From Streptomyces xanthophaeus (GTDB taxonomy: Bacteria > Actinomycetota > Actinomycetes > Streptomycetales > Streptomycetaceae): a stretch of DNA of 64,000 nucleotides. Where the stretch lies: NCBI RefSeq assembly GCF_000725805.1, contig NZ_JOFT01000010.1, forward strand, positions 124,001 to 188,000, given 5' to 3'. The notes under the pieces were generated by a model. That model saw nothing but the letters and a program-made list of their open reading frames with translations, did not search any database and was not told the DNA's origin. Positions 7,744-15,827 of this stretch are shown piece by piece (within the stretch, counting starts at the first letter, position 1; the number at the start of each line of letters is the position of its first letter). The translations under genes were made by a program, and so were the position numbers.

Positions 7744-8901
7744 GTGGACATCCAGGGTGTGGTGGCGGAGGGCTTCGAGCCCGTCAGGGACGCGTTCGTG
7801 CGCAACTTCGAGGTGCTCGGGGACCGGGGCGCGGCCGTGGCCGTGTACCGGGACGGCCGCAAGGTCGTGGACCTGTGGGGCGGGACCAAGGACGCGTACG
7901 GCACCGAGGCCTGGACCCGCGACACCGCGCAGATCGTCCGCTCCGCGACCAAGGGCGTGGCCGCGGCCGTACCGCTGCTGCTGCACCAGCGCGGGCTGCT
8001 GGACCTGGACGCGCCCGTGGCCTCGTACTGGCCGGAGTTCAAGGCGGGCGGCAAGGACCGGACCCTGGTCCGTGACCTGCTCGCGCACCGGGCCGGGGTG
8101 CCCGCGCTGGACCGCGGCCTGAGCGCCGCGGAGGCGGCCGACGGGGTCTCGGGGCCGCGGGCGGTCGCCGCGCAGCAGCCGTTCTGGCAGCCCGGCACCG
8201 AGCACGGCTACCACGCGCAGACCTACAGCTGGCTGCTGTCGGAGCTGGTGCTGCGGGCGACCGGCCGCACCGTCGGCGGCATCCTGGCCGAGGAGCTGGC
8301 GGAGCCCCTGGGCCTGGAGTTCTGGATAGGCCTGCCCGACAGCGAGACCCACCGGGTGGGCCGGGTGGCCCCGGTGGACCCGCCCGAGGGCGCGGGCCTG
8401 CTCCGGACCCGGCCGAGGCGAAACGTCTCCGAGGCGTACGCCGACCCGGACTCCCTGACCCGGCGCGCCTTCGCGGCCATCGATCCGCTGCCGGACGAGA
8501 ACGACCCGGCCTACCGGGCGGCCGAACTGCCGGCCTCGGCGGGCATCGGCACGGCCCGCGCCCTGGCCCGTTTCTACGCGGCCACCGTCGGCGTGGTGGA
8601 GGACGGCGCCAGGATCTTCACCCCGGCGACCACCGCCCTCGCGGGCAAGGAGCTCTCCGCGGGCCCGGACCGGGTGCTGGTGGTGAACACCCGCTTCGGC
8701 CCCGGCTTCATGCTGCACGGCCCGGCCTCCCCGCTGCTGTCCCCGGCCTCCTTCGGCCATCCGGGCCGCGGCGGCTCGCTGGCCTTCGCGGACCCGGAGG
8801 CGGGCATCGGCTTCGGCTACGTCACCAACGCCCTGGCCAAGTCGGTCACCGCCGACCCGCGCGCGCAGGCGCTCGTACGGGCCCTGCGCTCAGCCCTGTG
8901 A
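7744..8901 (+). CDS. Serine hydrolase, class C beta-lactamase/EstB family
   Basis: This 385-residue protein resembles class C beta-lactamases and EstB-type esterases. The nucleophile motif SxxK is RSATKG at about residue 60. The conserved Tyr motif appears as YHAQTYSWLL near residue 160, and the C-terminal region carries FGHPGRGGSLAFADPEAGIGFGYVTN, where the Gly-rich HPGRGG replaces the KTG triad of true beta-lactamases. This form is usual for esterases and peptidase-like members, so antibiotic hydrolysis is unlikely. No signal peptide is visible, so it is probably cytoplasmic. The GTG start lacks a strong ribosome binding site. Its last 12 bases overlap the convergent YbaK gene. Confidence 0.85.
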   Translation: MDIQGVVAEGFEPVRDAFVRNFEVLGDRGAAVAVYRDGRKVVDLWGGTKDAYGTEAWTRDTAQIVRSATKGVAAAVPLLLHQRGLLDLDAPVASYWPEFKAGGKDRTLVRDLLAHRAGVPALDRGLSAAEAADGVSGPRAVAAQQPFWQPGTEHGYHAQTYSWLLSELVLRATGRTVGGILAEELAEPLGLEFWIGLPDSETHRVGRVAPVDPPEGAGLLRTRPRRNVSEAYADPDSLTRRAFAAIDPLPDENDPAYRAAELPASAGIGTARALARFYAATVGVVEDGARIFTPATTALAGKELSAGPDRVLVVNTRFGPGFMLHGPASPLLSPASFGHPGRGGSLAFADPEAGIGFGYVTNALAKSVTADPRAQALVRALRSAL

Positions 8902-9381
8902 CGGCGGCGCCGCCTCCCGTACGTCGGCCAGCACCGCCCCGGCGTGCCCGATGAGCTCCTCGGGGGCCATCGGGAACACCGAGTGCGGGGTGCCCGCGGC
9001 GGCCCAGACCACCTCGTGGACCAGCAGGGACCGGTCCGCCAGCACCCGGGTGCGGGTGCGGTGGCCGAAGGGCGGGACGCCGCCGATCGCGTAGCCCGTC
9101 GTCTCGCGCACCAGGGCGGCGTCCGCCCGGGTGACCTTCGCGGCGCCCAGCTCCCGGCGCACCGCCTCGACGTCGACCCGGGAGGCCCCGTCCATCAGGA
9201 CCAGGACCGGGACCCCGTCCGCGGCGAAGACCAGCGACTTGGCGATCTGGCTGAGCTCGCAGCCGATCGCGGCGGCGGCGTCGGCCGCGGTCCGGGTTCC
9301 TTCGGGGAAGGTGCGGACGGCGACGTCGAGGTCCAGGGCGGCGAGGGCCTCGGCGAAGAGGGGGTGGGTGGAGGTGCTCAT
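8890..9381 (-). CDS. YbaK/EbsC family aminoacyl-tRNA deacylase-like protein
   Basis: This 163-residue single-domain protein of the YbaK/ProX editing family hydrolyses mischarged aminoacyl-tRNAs such as Cys-tRNA(Pro). Family signatures include the buried Lys in SQIAKSLVFAADG (about residues 44-56), the RVDVEAVRREL helix, the Gly-rich loop ETTGYAIGGVPPFGH (about residues 91-105) and LLVHEVVWAAAGTPHSVF. It is free-standing rather than fused to a synthetase, as is common in actinomycetes. Its 3' end overlaps the convergent serine hydrolase by 12 bp, so the two mRNAs must be antisense at their ends. The exact amino acid edited is not predictable. Confidence 0.9.
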   Translation of the reverse strand: MSTSTHPLFAEALAALDLDVAVRTFPEGTRTAADAAAAIGCELSQIAKSLVFAADGVPVLVLMDGASRVDVEAVRRELGAAKVTRADAALVRETTGYAIGGVPPFGHRTRTRVLADRSLLVHEVVWAAAGTPHSVFPMAPEELIGHAGAVLADVREAAPPSQG

Positions 9382-9425
9382 ACGCGGACGCTAGCGCCGT
9401 ACGGGCCGGCCGGTCGAGCCGTTTC

Positions 9426-9459
9426 CCCGCTCCCCGCACCGGGTGGTGCGGGGAGCGGG
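9426..9459 (-). terminator. Hairpin terminator of the penicillin-binding protein gene
   Basis: A perfect 15-bp stem (9426-9440 with 9445-9459), GC-rich, with loop GGGT, lies 40 bp downstream of the PBP stop on the minus strand. No T-tract is present. Confidence 0.75.
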
Positions 9460-9499
9460 AGCCGTCGGCGTCCCGCGAGGCGGTGCGCCGGGCGGTGCG

Positions 9500-11146
9500 T
9501 CAGGAGGCGGACAGCACCGAGGCCACGATCGGCCCCGCCGCGTCGCCGCCGTGGCCGCCGCCCTCGACCATGGCTGCCGCGGCCACGTCGTCGCTGTAGC
9601 CGGTGAACCAGCTGTCCGGGCTGCCCGCGCCGTCGACCTCGGCGGATCCGGTCTTCGCGCCCTTGTCGCCGCCGACCGGGGCCATCGCCTTCGCGCCGGT
9701 GCCCGCGGTGGCCGTCAGCCGCATCATCGAGACCAGCTGCTGCTGTACCGCCGGCTTCATCCTGCGCTGAGCGGTGGCGACCGTACGGCCGTCCAGCTCG
9801 GGGGAGACCAGCAGCGGCTGGCGGAAGACCCCGGTGCGCGCGGTCGCAGTGATGGAGGCGACGTTCAGCGGGTTCATGGTGATCTGGCCCTGACCGATGT
9901 ACGCGGCGGCGGCTTCGGCGCCCGTCGCGGGCGGGACCTTGCCGTCGGTGGACTTCACGCCGGTCTTCCAGTCCAGGCCGATGCCGAAGACCTCGCGGGC
10001 CTCCTTCGACAGGGCGGAGTCGTCGTCCACGGCGTCGATCTGCTTGATGAAGGCGGTGTTGCAGGACTTGGCGAAGCTGGTCGAGAAGTTCGTGCCCGCG
10101 GGCAGGTCGAAGTTCTTCAGGTTGTGGAAGCTGCGGCCGCCCCACATGACGTTCTTCGGACACTCGGCGGGCTGGCCCGCCGCCACCTTGCCGCGGTCCA
10201 GCAGCATCGCGGCCGTCACGATCTTCATCGTGGAGCCGGGCGCCCGGTTGCCGGTCAGCGCGGCGTCGTAGCCGTCCTTGCGGTGGTTGGCGACGGCCAG
10301 GATGTGCCCGTTGCTCGGCTTGACGGCGACCACGGAGGCCTCGGGGTACTTGGCGACGGCCTGCTCGGCCGCCGCCTGCACCTTCGCGTCGAGGTAGGTC
10401 TTCAGGACGCTCGGCTCCCCCTCCACCAGGGTCAGCAGGGTCCGCTTGGGCGTGTCCGCGGTGGCGGGCTCGATCCAGACCTCGGCGCCCGTCTTGCCGC
10501 CCGTCTTGCTGCCGTACGTCGCGCGCAGCTGGTCGAGGAGGGGCCGCAGCGAGGGGAACTTCTCCGGAGTGAGTTCCTCGCCGTTGCGGTCGACCGCCTT
10601 GACCGGAGGGCTCGCCGGGGCTCCCGCGCGCAGCTTCTCGTCCTTCTGGAGCTGCGGGTGGATCACCGACGGCTGCCAGTCGACCAGCGGCTTGCCGGTG
10701 GTCACGCCGCGCACCACGGTCAGCTGGGACTCGTAGGCCAGGGGCTTGGTCGTGCCCTCGTAGGTGATCTCCGCGGCGACCGTGAAGGGCACGGTGTCGC
10801 CCTTGGCCGCGCCGGGCGTGATCACGGCCTTGGAGACGTACGCCTTGGCCTTGTAGTCGGCGACGGCGCTCTGGGCCGCCTGCGCGTTGTTGGTCAGGTC
10901 GGCGGCGGCCCGGTCGTCCCCCGCCGCCCATGCGGCCAGGAAGGCCTTCGCGGTCGTGGCGGTCTCCTTCTCGGTGACCGGTCCGCTGCCCTTCTCGGAC
11001 TGGACGGCGGTGCCGGCCCCCTGGCCGCCACCCCCCTTGCCGTCGTCGCCCGCGTCGCCGACCAGCGCGTACACCCCGTACCCGGCGCCGCCGAGCATCG
11101 CGAGAAATACGCCGCCGATGACGGCACCCTTCGCTGCCCCGTTCAT
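9500..11146 (-). CDS. Penicillin-binding protein, transpeptidase with MecA_N-like domain
   Basis: This 548-residue peptidoglycan transpeptidase is anchored by one N-terminal membrane helix (AKGAVIGGVFLAMLGGAGYGVYAL). It is followed by a Gly/Lys-rich linker, an NTF2-like MecA_N domain at about residues 55-170 and a dimerisation region. The penicillin-binding core carries all three catalytic motifs: STMK (about residue 305), SCN (about 359) and KTG (about 498). It is therefore a low-affinity-type class B PBP that acts outside the membrane. ATG at 11146 is fixed by a very good ribosome binding site, GGGGAGGAC, 5 bases upstream. A 22-bp palindrome sits just before the gene. It has no co-transcribed partner. 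Confidence 0.93.
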   Translation of the reverse strand: MNGAAKGAVIGGVFLAMLGGAGYGVYALVGDAGDDGKGGGGQGAGTAVQSEKGSGPVTEKETATTAKAFLAAWAAGDDRAAADLTNNAQAAQSAVADYKAKAYVSKAVITPGAAKGDTVPFTVAAEITYEGTTKPLAYESQLTVVRGVTTGKPLVDWQPSVIHPQLQKDEKLRAGAPASPPVKAVDRNGEELTPEKFPSLRPLLDQLRATYGSKTGGKTGAEVWIEPATADTPKRTLLTLVEGEPSVLKTYLDAKVQAAAEQAVAKYPEASVVAVKPSNGHILAVANHRKDGYDAALTGNRAPGSTMKIVTAAMLLDRGKVAAGQPAECPKNVMWGGRSFHNLKNFDLPAGTNFSTSFAKSCNTAFIKQIDAVDDDSALSKEAREVFGIGLDWKTGVKSTDGKVPPATGAEAAAAYIGQGQITMNPLNVASITATARTGVFRQPLLVSPELDGRTVATAQRRMKPAVQQQLVSMMRLTATAGTGAKAMAPVGGDKGAKTGSAEVDGAGSPDSWFTGYSDDVAAAAMVEGGGHGGDAAGPIVASVLSAS

Positions 11147-11169
11147 TTGTGTCCTCCCCCGGACCACAG

Positions 11170-11191
11170 TTCTCTGAACATGTTCAAAGAA
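11170..11191. promoter_or_regulatory. Palindromic operator candidate upstream of the PBP gene
   Basis: A perfect 12-bp palindrome TGAACATGTTCA (11175-11186) is extended by TTCT/AGAA arms to 22 bp, with one mismatched pair. It lies 24 bp upstream of the PBP start codon, where it would cover the transcription start or leader. It is AT-rich against a GC-rich background. The spacing (GAAC-N2-GTTC) does not fit the usual SOS box, so the regulator is unknown. Confidence 0.5.
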
Positions 11192-11281
11192 TCACTGGTG
11201 CAGACCTTACGCTGCGCCGACGTCCGGTCCGGTCGTTGTTACCGGACCGGAACCTCCGTGGCCCGAAAGGTGGGAGACAGG

Positions 11282-11319
11282 GCAGAAGGGCCCTCCCGGC
11301 ACCGGGAAGGCCCTTCTGC
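11282..11319 (-). terminator. Hairpin terminator of the mannosyltransferase gene
   Basis: The arms GCAGAAGGGCC and GGCCCTTCTGC enclose a further TCCCGG/CCGGGA pairing, giving a long stem starting 29 bp after the minus-strand stop codon at 11348. Confidence 0.75.
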
Positions 11320-11347
11320 AGGCGTCACGTGGGACCCGTCGGACCCG

Positions 11348-13117
11348 TCATACCCACGTGTCGAACCACATCCGGCCGCGCCACGAGTCCATCGGCAGCG
11401 TCTGTCCGGTGTAGATGGGCCAGAAGTAGATGAAGTTCCAGACGATCAGCAGCACCAGGACCCCGGCCCCGATCGCCCCCAGCGCCCGCCGGCGCTCGCT
11501 GGAGCCCGCCGGGCCCAGCAGGGCGCCGATCATCATCGCCACCGCCAGGCACAGGTACGGGACGAAGACCACCGCGTAGAAGTAGAAGATGGTCCGCTCC
11601 TGGTAGTTGAACCAGGGCAGCAGGCCCGCGCCGAGCGCGCACGCGATCGCGCCCGCCCGCCAGTCGCGGCGGAAGAACCACCGCCACAGCACGTACAGCA
11701 GCGCGAAGCAGCCCGCCCACCACAGCAGCGGCGTGCCCAGGGCCAGCACCTCGCGGGCGCACTTGCCCGCCTCCGTCGCCGGGCAGCCGTCGGTGCCGGG
11801 CTCGGGGGACTCGTAGAAGAAGGACACCGGGCGGCCCAGGACCAGCCAGCTCCACGGGTTGGACTCGTAGGTGTGCCCCGAGGTCAGGCCCACGTGGAAC
11901 CGGTAGACCTCGACCTCGTAGTGCCACAGGCTGCGCACCCACTCCGGCAGGAACGACAGGGAGCTGCCCTGGTCGTTCTTGGCGGCCCAGTCGCGCAGGT
12001 AGCCGCCCTTGCCGTTGTCCGGGCTGAAGATCCAGCCCGACCACGAGGCCACGTACGTCATGACCGCGACCGGGACGGTGGACACGAAGGCGGGCAGCGC
12101 GTCCCGGCGCAGCATCGCCGCGTACGGGGCCCCCGCGCCCGCGGTGCGGCGCGCGGCGGCGTCCCACAGCACGGTGAGGATGCCGAAGAACGCCAGGACC
12201 ACGAAGCCGTTCCACTTGGTGCCGGCGGCCAGACCCAGGCAGACACCCGCCAGGATCCGGTACGGGCGCCAGCCCAGCCGCAGCGACTCGGCGATCCTCA
12301 GATCGGGCCGCACCCGCCCCTCGTCGTCCACCGGGAGCGCGTCCGCGAGTCTGGCCCGGGCCCGGTCCCGGTCGATGAGCAGCGCCCCGAAGGCGGCGAG
12401 CACGAAGAACATCAGCACCAGGTCGAGCAGCGCGGTGCGGCTCATCACCAGGTGCAGGCCGTCCACGGCGAGCAGTGCGCCCGCCAGAGCGCCCAGGAAG
12501 GTCGAGCGCAGCAGACGGCGCCCGATCCGGCAGAGCATCAGCACCGAGAGGGTGCCGAGCACGGCGGTCATGAACCGCCAGCCGAACGGGGTGAAGCCGA
12601 ACATCCACTCGCCGAGGCCGATCACCCACTTGCCGACGGGCGGATGCACCACGTAGCCCGGGTCCACGGGGAGGGAGATCCCGTCCGGGTTCGCCAGGAT
12701 CGACTTGTCGATGTCCTTGGGCCAGCTCGCCTCGTAGCCCTGCCGGATCGTGGCCCAGGAGTCCTTGGCGTAGTACGTCTCGTCGAATATCACCGCCTTC
12801 GGGCTGCCCAGGTGCACGAAGCGCAGCACGCCCGCGACCAGCGCCACCAGCAGCGGACCGGCCCACGCGAAGATGCGCTGCCAGGTCCCCCACACCTGGG
12901 GCGGCAGCCCGAACGCCGCCCACAGCTGCGGCGAGGGCTTGGCGTACGGGGGCACGAGGCGGGTGCGCACGTCCGCGCGGGGCTCGGCCGCCGCGGAGGG
13001 CACGTAGCCGAATCCGCGCAGGCAGCGCAGCCAGGCGGGCGGCTCTTGCTCCCGCCCCGCCGGCGGGGCGGGAGGGGCCCCCGCAGGGCTGGGCGGCGGC
13101 GTCGCGGTACTGGTCAC
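11348..13117 (-). CDS. pmt: Dolichyl-phosphate-mannose-protein mannosyltransferase (PMT family)
   Basis: This 589-residue GT39-type integral membrane enzyme transfers mannose from polyprenyl-phosphate-mannose to Ser/Thr of secreted proteins during Sec export. After a Pro/Ala-rich cytoplasmic tail of about 75 residues comes the first helix (AGPLLVALVAGVLRFVHLG) and the catalytic loop with the acidic pair FDETYYAKDSW (about residues 110-120). PVGKWVIGLGEWMFG follows, and later AAGTKWNG, all hallmarks of the actinobacterial Pmt family. About ten membrane helices follow. GTG at 13117 is used. TACGAT at 13129-13124 could be a -10 placing transcription start at the start codon, suggesting a leaderless mRNA. 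It is divergent from rsmI, 93 bp away. Confidence 0.92.
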   Translation of the reverse strand: MTSTATPPPSPAGAPPAPPAGREQEPPAWLRCLRGFGYVPSAAAEPRADVRTRLVPPYAKPSPQLWAAFGLPPQVWGTWQRIFAWAGPLLVALVAGVLRFVHLGSPKAVIFDETYYAKDSWATIRQGYEASWPKDIDKSILANPDGISLPVDPGYVVHPPVGKWVIGLGEWMFGFTPFGWRFMTAVLGTLSVLMLCRIGRRLLRSTFLGALAGALLAVDGLHLVMSRTALLDLVLMFFVLAAFGALLIDRDRARARLADALPVDDEGRVRPDLRIAESLRLGWRPYRILAGVCLGLAAGTKWNGFVVLAFFGILTVLWDAAARRTAGAGAPYAAMLRRDALPAFVSTVPVAVMTYVASWSGWIFSPDNGKGGYLRDWAAKNDQGSSLSFLPEWVRSLWHYEVEVYRFHVGLTSGHTYESNPWSWLVLGRPVSFFYESPEPGTDGCPATEAGKCAREVLALGTPLLWWAGCFALLYVLWRWFFRRDWRAGAIACALGAGLLPWFNYQERTIFYFYAVVFVPYLCLAVAMMIGALLGPAGSSERRRALGAIGAGVLVLLIVWNFIYFWPIYTGQTLPMDSWRGRMWFDTWV

Positions 13118-13210
13118 CGGGTCATCGTAGGGAACCGATCTGTGGGAGCCCCAGTCCCCGCCTGCGGTACGGGCGAGCCGGGCCCCCGAAAGGGCTGAGA
13201 GGATGGCCGG

Positions 13211-14119
13211 GTGACAACTGACCAGCCCCGCGGCACCGAACCCGTCCCCCCGGCTCCCGGCGAGGCGGGTGTGCTCGTCCTCGCGGGCACTCCCATCGGC
13301 GATCTCGCCGACGCACCGCCCCGGCTCGGGGCCGAGCTGGAACGGGCCGACGTGGTCGCCGCCGAGGACACCCGCAGGCTGCGACGGCTGACCCAGGGCC
13401 TCGGCGTGCACACCACCGGCCGGGTCCTGTCGTACTTCGAGGGCAACGAGTCGGCGCGCACCCCCGAGCTGGTCGAGGCCCTGGAGGCGGGCAAGCGGGT
13501 GCTGCTGGTCACCGACGCCGGGATGCCCTCGGTGTCCGACCCCGGCTACCGGCTGGTCGCCGCCGCGGTGGAGAAGGACATCAAGGTCACCGCCGTGCCC
13601 GGCCCCTCCGCCGTGCTCACCGCGCTCGCCCTGTCCGGGCTCCCGGTGGACCGGTTCTGCTTCGAGGGCTTCCTGCCGCGCAAGGCGGGGGAGCGCCTGG
13701 GCCGGCTGCGCGAGGTGGCGGAAGAGCGGCGCACGCTCGTGTACTTCGAGGCCCCGCACCGGCTCGACGACACCCTGGCCGCGATGGCGGAGGTCTTCGG
13801 CGCCGGACGCCGGGCCGCCGTCTGCCGCGAGCTGACGAAGACCTACGAGGAGGTCAAGCGCGGCGGCCTCGGCGAGCTGGCGGCCTGGGCGGCCGAGGGC
13901 GTGCGCGGGGAGATCACCGTCGTCGTGGAGGGCGCCGCGGCGCCCGGGCCGGGCGACGTCGACGCGGAGGAGCTGGTGCGCCGGGTGCGGACGCGCGAGG
14001 AGGCGGGGGAGCGGCGCAAGGAGGCCATCGCAGCGGTCGCGGCCGAGGCCGGCGTACCCAAGCGGGAGGTCTTCGACGCGGTGGTCGCGGCAAAGAATGC
14101 GGCACAAAAGGTGCCGTAA
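13211..14119 (+). CDS. rsmI: 16S rRNA (cytidine1402-2'-O)-methyltransferase RsmI
   Basis: This 302-residue SAM-dependent enzyme of the tetrapyrrole-methylase fold methylates the 2'-OH of C1402 in the decoding centre. The family signatures are all present: VLVLAGTPIGDLADAPPR at the N-terminus, the EDTRRLRRLTQ motif near residue 55, VLLVTDAGMPSVSDPGYRLV at about residues 97-116, PGPSAVLTALALSGLP, and FCFEGFLPRKAGER. The C-terminal extension (about 245-302) is the usual helical domain. A GTG start with GAGAGGATGG upstream was used. The next gene is 160 bp on, beyond a hairpin. Confidence 0.94.
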   Translation: MTTDQPRGTEPVPPAPGEAGVLVLAGTPIGDLADAPPRLGAELERADVVAAEDTRRLRRLTQGLGVHTTGRVLSYFEGNESARTPELVEALEAGKRVLLVTDAGMPSVSDPGYRLVAAAVEKDIKVTAVPGPSAVLTALALSGLPVDRFCFEGFLPRKAGERLGRLREVAEERRTLVYFEAPHRLDDTLAAMAEVFGAGRRAAVCRELTKTYEEVKRGGLGELAAWAAEGVRGEITVVVEGAAAPGPGDVDAEELVRRVRTREEAGERRKEAIAAVAAEAGVPKREVFDAVVAAKNAAQKVP

Positions 14120-14169
14120 GTCGGTAAAGAGCTAACCTGAAAGGCAAAGCTCAGACCGCGCACCGGGCG

Positions 14170-14192
14170 CTTTGGGCATGAGTCGCCCAAAG
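14170..14192 (+). terminator. Candidate rsmI terminator hairpin
   Basis: CTTTGGGC and GCCCAAAG form an 8-bp stem with a 7-base loop, 50 bp after the rsmI stop. A second hairpin (14241-14264; TCCACTGG/CCAGTGGA) follows just before the ribosome binding site of the next gene and could instead be a leader structure or operator. Confidence 0.5.
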
Positions 14193-14279
14193 ACCGTCCA
14201 ACACTAGACAGGGCCTGATGCGCTCCCGCCCGAAGAGGCGTCCACTGGCAATGGCACCAGTGGAACAAGAGGAGCTGGC

Positions 14280-14777
14280 ATGAGTGAGATCGCAGACACC
14301 CCGGTACCCTCCGCCGGCCTCAGGCCGGGCGGAGCCCCCGCCGACGCGGACGTGCAGACCGTGCACGAGGCGTACTCCTTCGCCTGCATGCGGTGCGGGT
14401 ACGGCTGGGAGCAGGCCTACGCGATACAGCACCACGTCGACGGCAAGGGACAGCCGTTCATCGTCTACACGGTCAAGGGCGAACGGGTGCCCTCCCCCCT
14501 GTCCAACCCGACCTGCCTGAACTGCGGCGGCCACGTCGTGCGCATCATGCGGGCGGGCCAGGTGTCCTCCGTGCTCGGCATGCTCGACCAGCTCTACCAC
14601 CACCCGGTGGCGCCCGGGATCGCAGGCCCCGTGCCGGCGGGCGCGGACGTCCCCCGGACCCCGAAGCCGCGCAAGACGTCCGCCCTGCACGACGCCCCCG
14701 GACCCGTGGCCATCGACCCGGACGGGGAGCGCCGCGGCCTGTTCGGCCGGCTGCTGGGGTTCTTCCGCCGGTCATAA
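14280..14777 (+). CDS. Hypothetical zinc-ribbon protein
   Basis: This 165-residue protein of unknown function, without membrane segments, is of a type I associate with Streptomyces. It carries two Cys pairs, CMRCGYGWEQAY (about residues 38-49) and CLNCGGHVVRIMRAG (about 79-93), which together can form a treble-clef or zinc-ribbon site. An HVDGKGQPFIVYTVKGERVPSPL strand-rich segment separates them. The C-terminus is Pro/Lys-rich and ends in a basic RRGLFGRLLGFFRRS helix that could touch membrane or nucleic acid. The ATG is supported by GAGGAG 6 bases upstream. It ends 10 bp before tatD, so the two are probably co-transcribed. No function is claimed. Confidence 0.8.
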   Translation: MSEIADTPVPSAGLRPGGAPADADVQTVHEAYSFACMRCGYGWEQAYAIQHHVDGKGQPFIVYTVKGERVPSPLSNPTCLNCGGHVVRIMRAGQVSSVLGMLDQLYHHPVAPGIAGPVPAGADVPRTPKPRKTSALHDAPGPVAIDPDGERRGLFGRLLGFFRRS

Positions 14778-14787
14778 GATCGGCCGT

Positions 14788-15714
14788 ATGACTCAGGTGG
14801 AGAAAGCGCAGACCAAGGAGCCCAAGTACGCACCGCCGCCGCTCCCCGAACCCCTGCGGGTGGCGGTGGCGGATTCGCACACCCACCTGGACATGCAGGC
14901 CGGGACCGTCGAGGAGGGCCTGGCCAAGGCCGCCTCGGTGGGGGTGACGACCGTGGTCCAGGTCGGCTGCGACGTGAAGGGCTCCCGCTGGGCGGCCGAG
15001 ACCGCCGCCGCCTACGAGAACGTTCACGCGGCCGTGGCCCTTCACCCGAACGAGGCCCCCCGGATCGTCCACGGAGACCCAGGGGGCACCTCCCAGCCCC
15101 CTGGGGCTGGGGGCGGCTGGTCGCGGCAGGGGGCCCGGTCCGGCGGCGGCGAGGGCGCCCTCGACGACGCACTGGCCGAGATCGAGGCGCTGGCAGCCCT
15201 GGACCACGTCAAGGCGGTCGGCGAGACCGGCCTCGACTTCTTCCGCACCGGACCCGAGGGCATGGCCGCGCAGGAGCGTTCCTTCCGCGCCCACATCGAG
15301 ATCGCCAAGCGGCAGGGCAAAGCCCTGGTCATCCACGACCGCGAGGCCCACGCCGACGTCCTGCGGGTGCTGCGCGAGGAGGGCGCCCCGGAGCGGACCG
15401 TCTTCCACTGCTACTCCGGGGACGCCGAGATGGCCCGGGAGTGCGCCGCCGCCGGGTACTACATGTCCTTCGCCGGGACCGTCACCTTCAAGAACGCCGC
15501 CCCGCTGCGCGAGGCCCTCGCCGTGGCCCCGCTGGAGCTGGTGCTCGTCGAGACGGACGCGCCCTACCTCACCCCCGCGCCGTACCGCGGACGGCCCAAC
15601 GCCCCGTACCTCATTCCGCTGACCGTACGGGCGATGGCGGCGGTCCGCGGCCTCGACGAGGACGCGATGGCCACGGCCCTGGCCGCCAACACCGCCCGCG
15701 CCTTCGGCTACTGA
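14788..15714 (+). CDS. tatD: TatD family metal-dependent hydrolase
   Basis: This 308-residue TIM-barrel hydrolase/3'-5' exonuclease belongs to the TatD family. Metal-binding motifs are intact: SHTHLDM near the N-terminus, GETGLDFFR (about residue 147), VIHDREAH (about 180), FHCYSGD (about 205) and LVETDAPYLTP (about 252). Between about residues 92 and 125 there is a Gly/Pro/Ser-rich insertion not found in typical members. Its DNA (about 15080-15120) is a palindromic repeat of the kind scattered in Streptomyces genomes, inserted in frame just after AVALHPNEAPR. The enzyme probably tolerates it as a surface loop. It heads the conserved actinobacterial order tatD-rpfB-rsmA-ispE. Confidence 0.92.
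   Translation: MTQVEKAQTKEPKYAPPPLPEPLRVAVADSHTHLDMQAGTVEEGLAKAASVGVTTVVQVGCDVKGSRWAAETAAAYENVHAAVALHPNEAPRIVHGDPGGTSQPPGAGGGWSRQGARSGGGEGALDDALAEIEALAALDHVKAVGETGLDFFRTGPEGMAAQERSFRAHIEIAKRQGKALVIHDREAHADVLRVLREEGAPERTVFHCYSGDAEMARECAAAGYYMSFAGTVTFKNAAPLREALAVAPLELVLVETDAPYLTPAPYRGRPNAPYLIPLTVRAMAAVRGLDEDAMATALAANTARAFGY
15086..15113. repeat. REP-like palindromic element inside tatD
   Basis: GGCACCTCCCAGCCCC followed by CT and GGGGCTGGG gives a perfect 9-bp hairpin (15092-15100 with 15103-15111) embedded in the GGGGGCACCTCCCAGC context typical of a dispersed Streptomyces repeat. It is translated in frame as part of TatD. Confidence 0.6.
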
Positions 15715-15753
15715 ACCCGCCCGCCGCGCGGCACGCTGTGTAATCGCCCGGCT

Positions 15754-15783
15754 TTGTTTGAGTGACGCCCGCTCCGCTATGGT
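15754..15783 (+). promoter_or_regulatory. Candidate rpfB promoter
   Basis: TTGTTT (15754-15759) and TATGGT (15778-15783) are separated by 18 bp. They lie 45 bp upstream of the chosen rpfB start in the only gap of the tatD-ispE block with room for a promoter. Confidence 0.45.
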
Positions 15784-15827
15784 GCCGTGCCCCGACCAGG
15801 GGGTGCCGGACCAGTGGAGCGAGCGTC

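Noticed and set aside
11170..11191. LexA SOS box at the PBP palindrome
   Set aside because: The half sites GAAC and GTTC are separated by two bases, not the four of the Gram-positive SOS box.
9443..13198. 1251-codon plus-strand frame opposite the PBP and mannosyltransferase genes
   Set aside because: It spans two well-defined minus-strand genes and their gap and has no protein-like motif.
15715..15827. c-di-AMP (ydaO-type) riboswitch in front of rpfB
   Set aside because: Such elements control some rpf genes in Streptomyces, but the 113-base gap is too short and no matching conserved blocks are seen.
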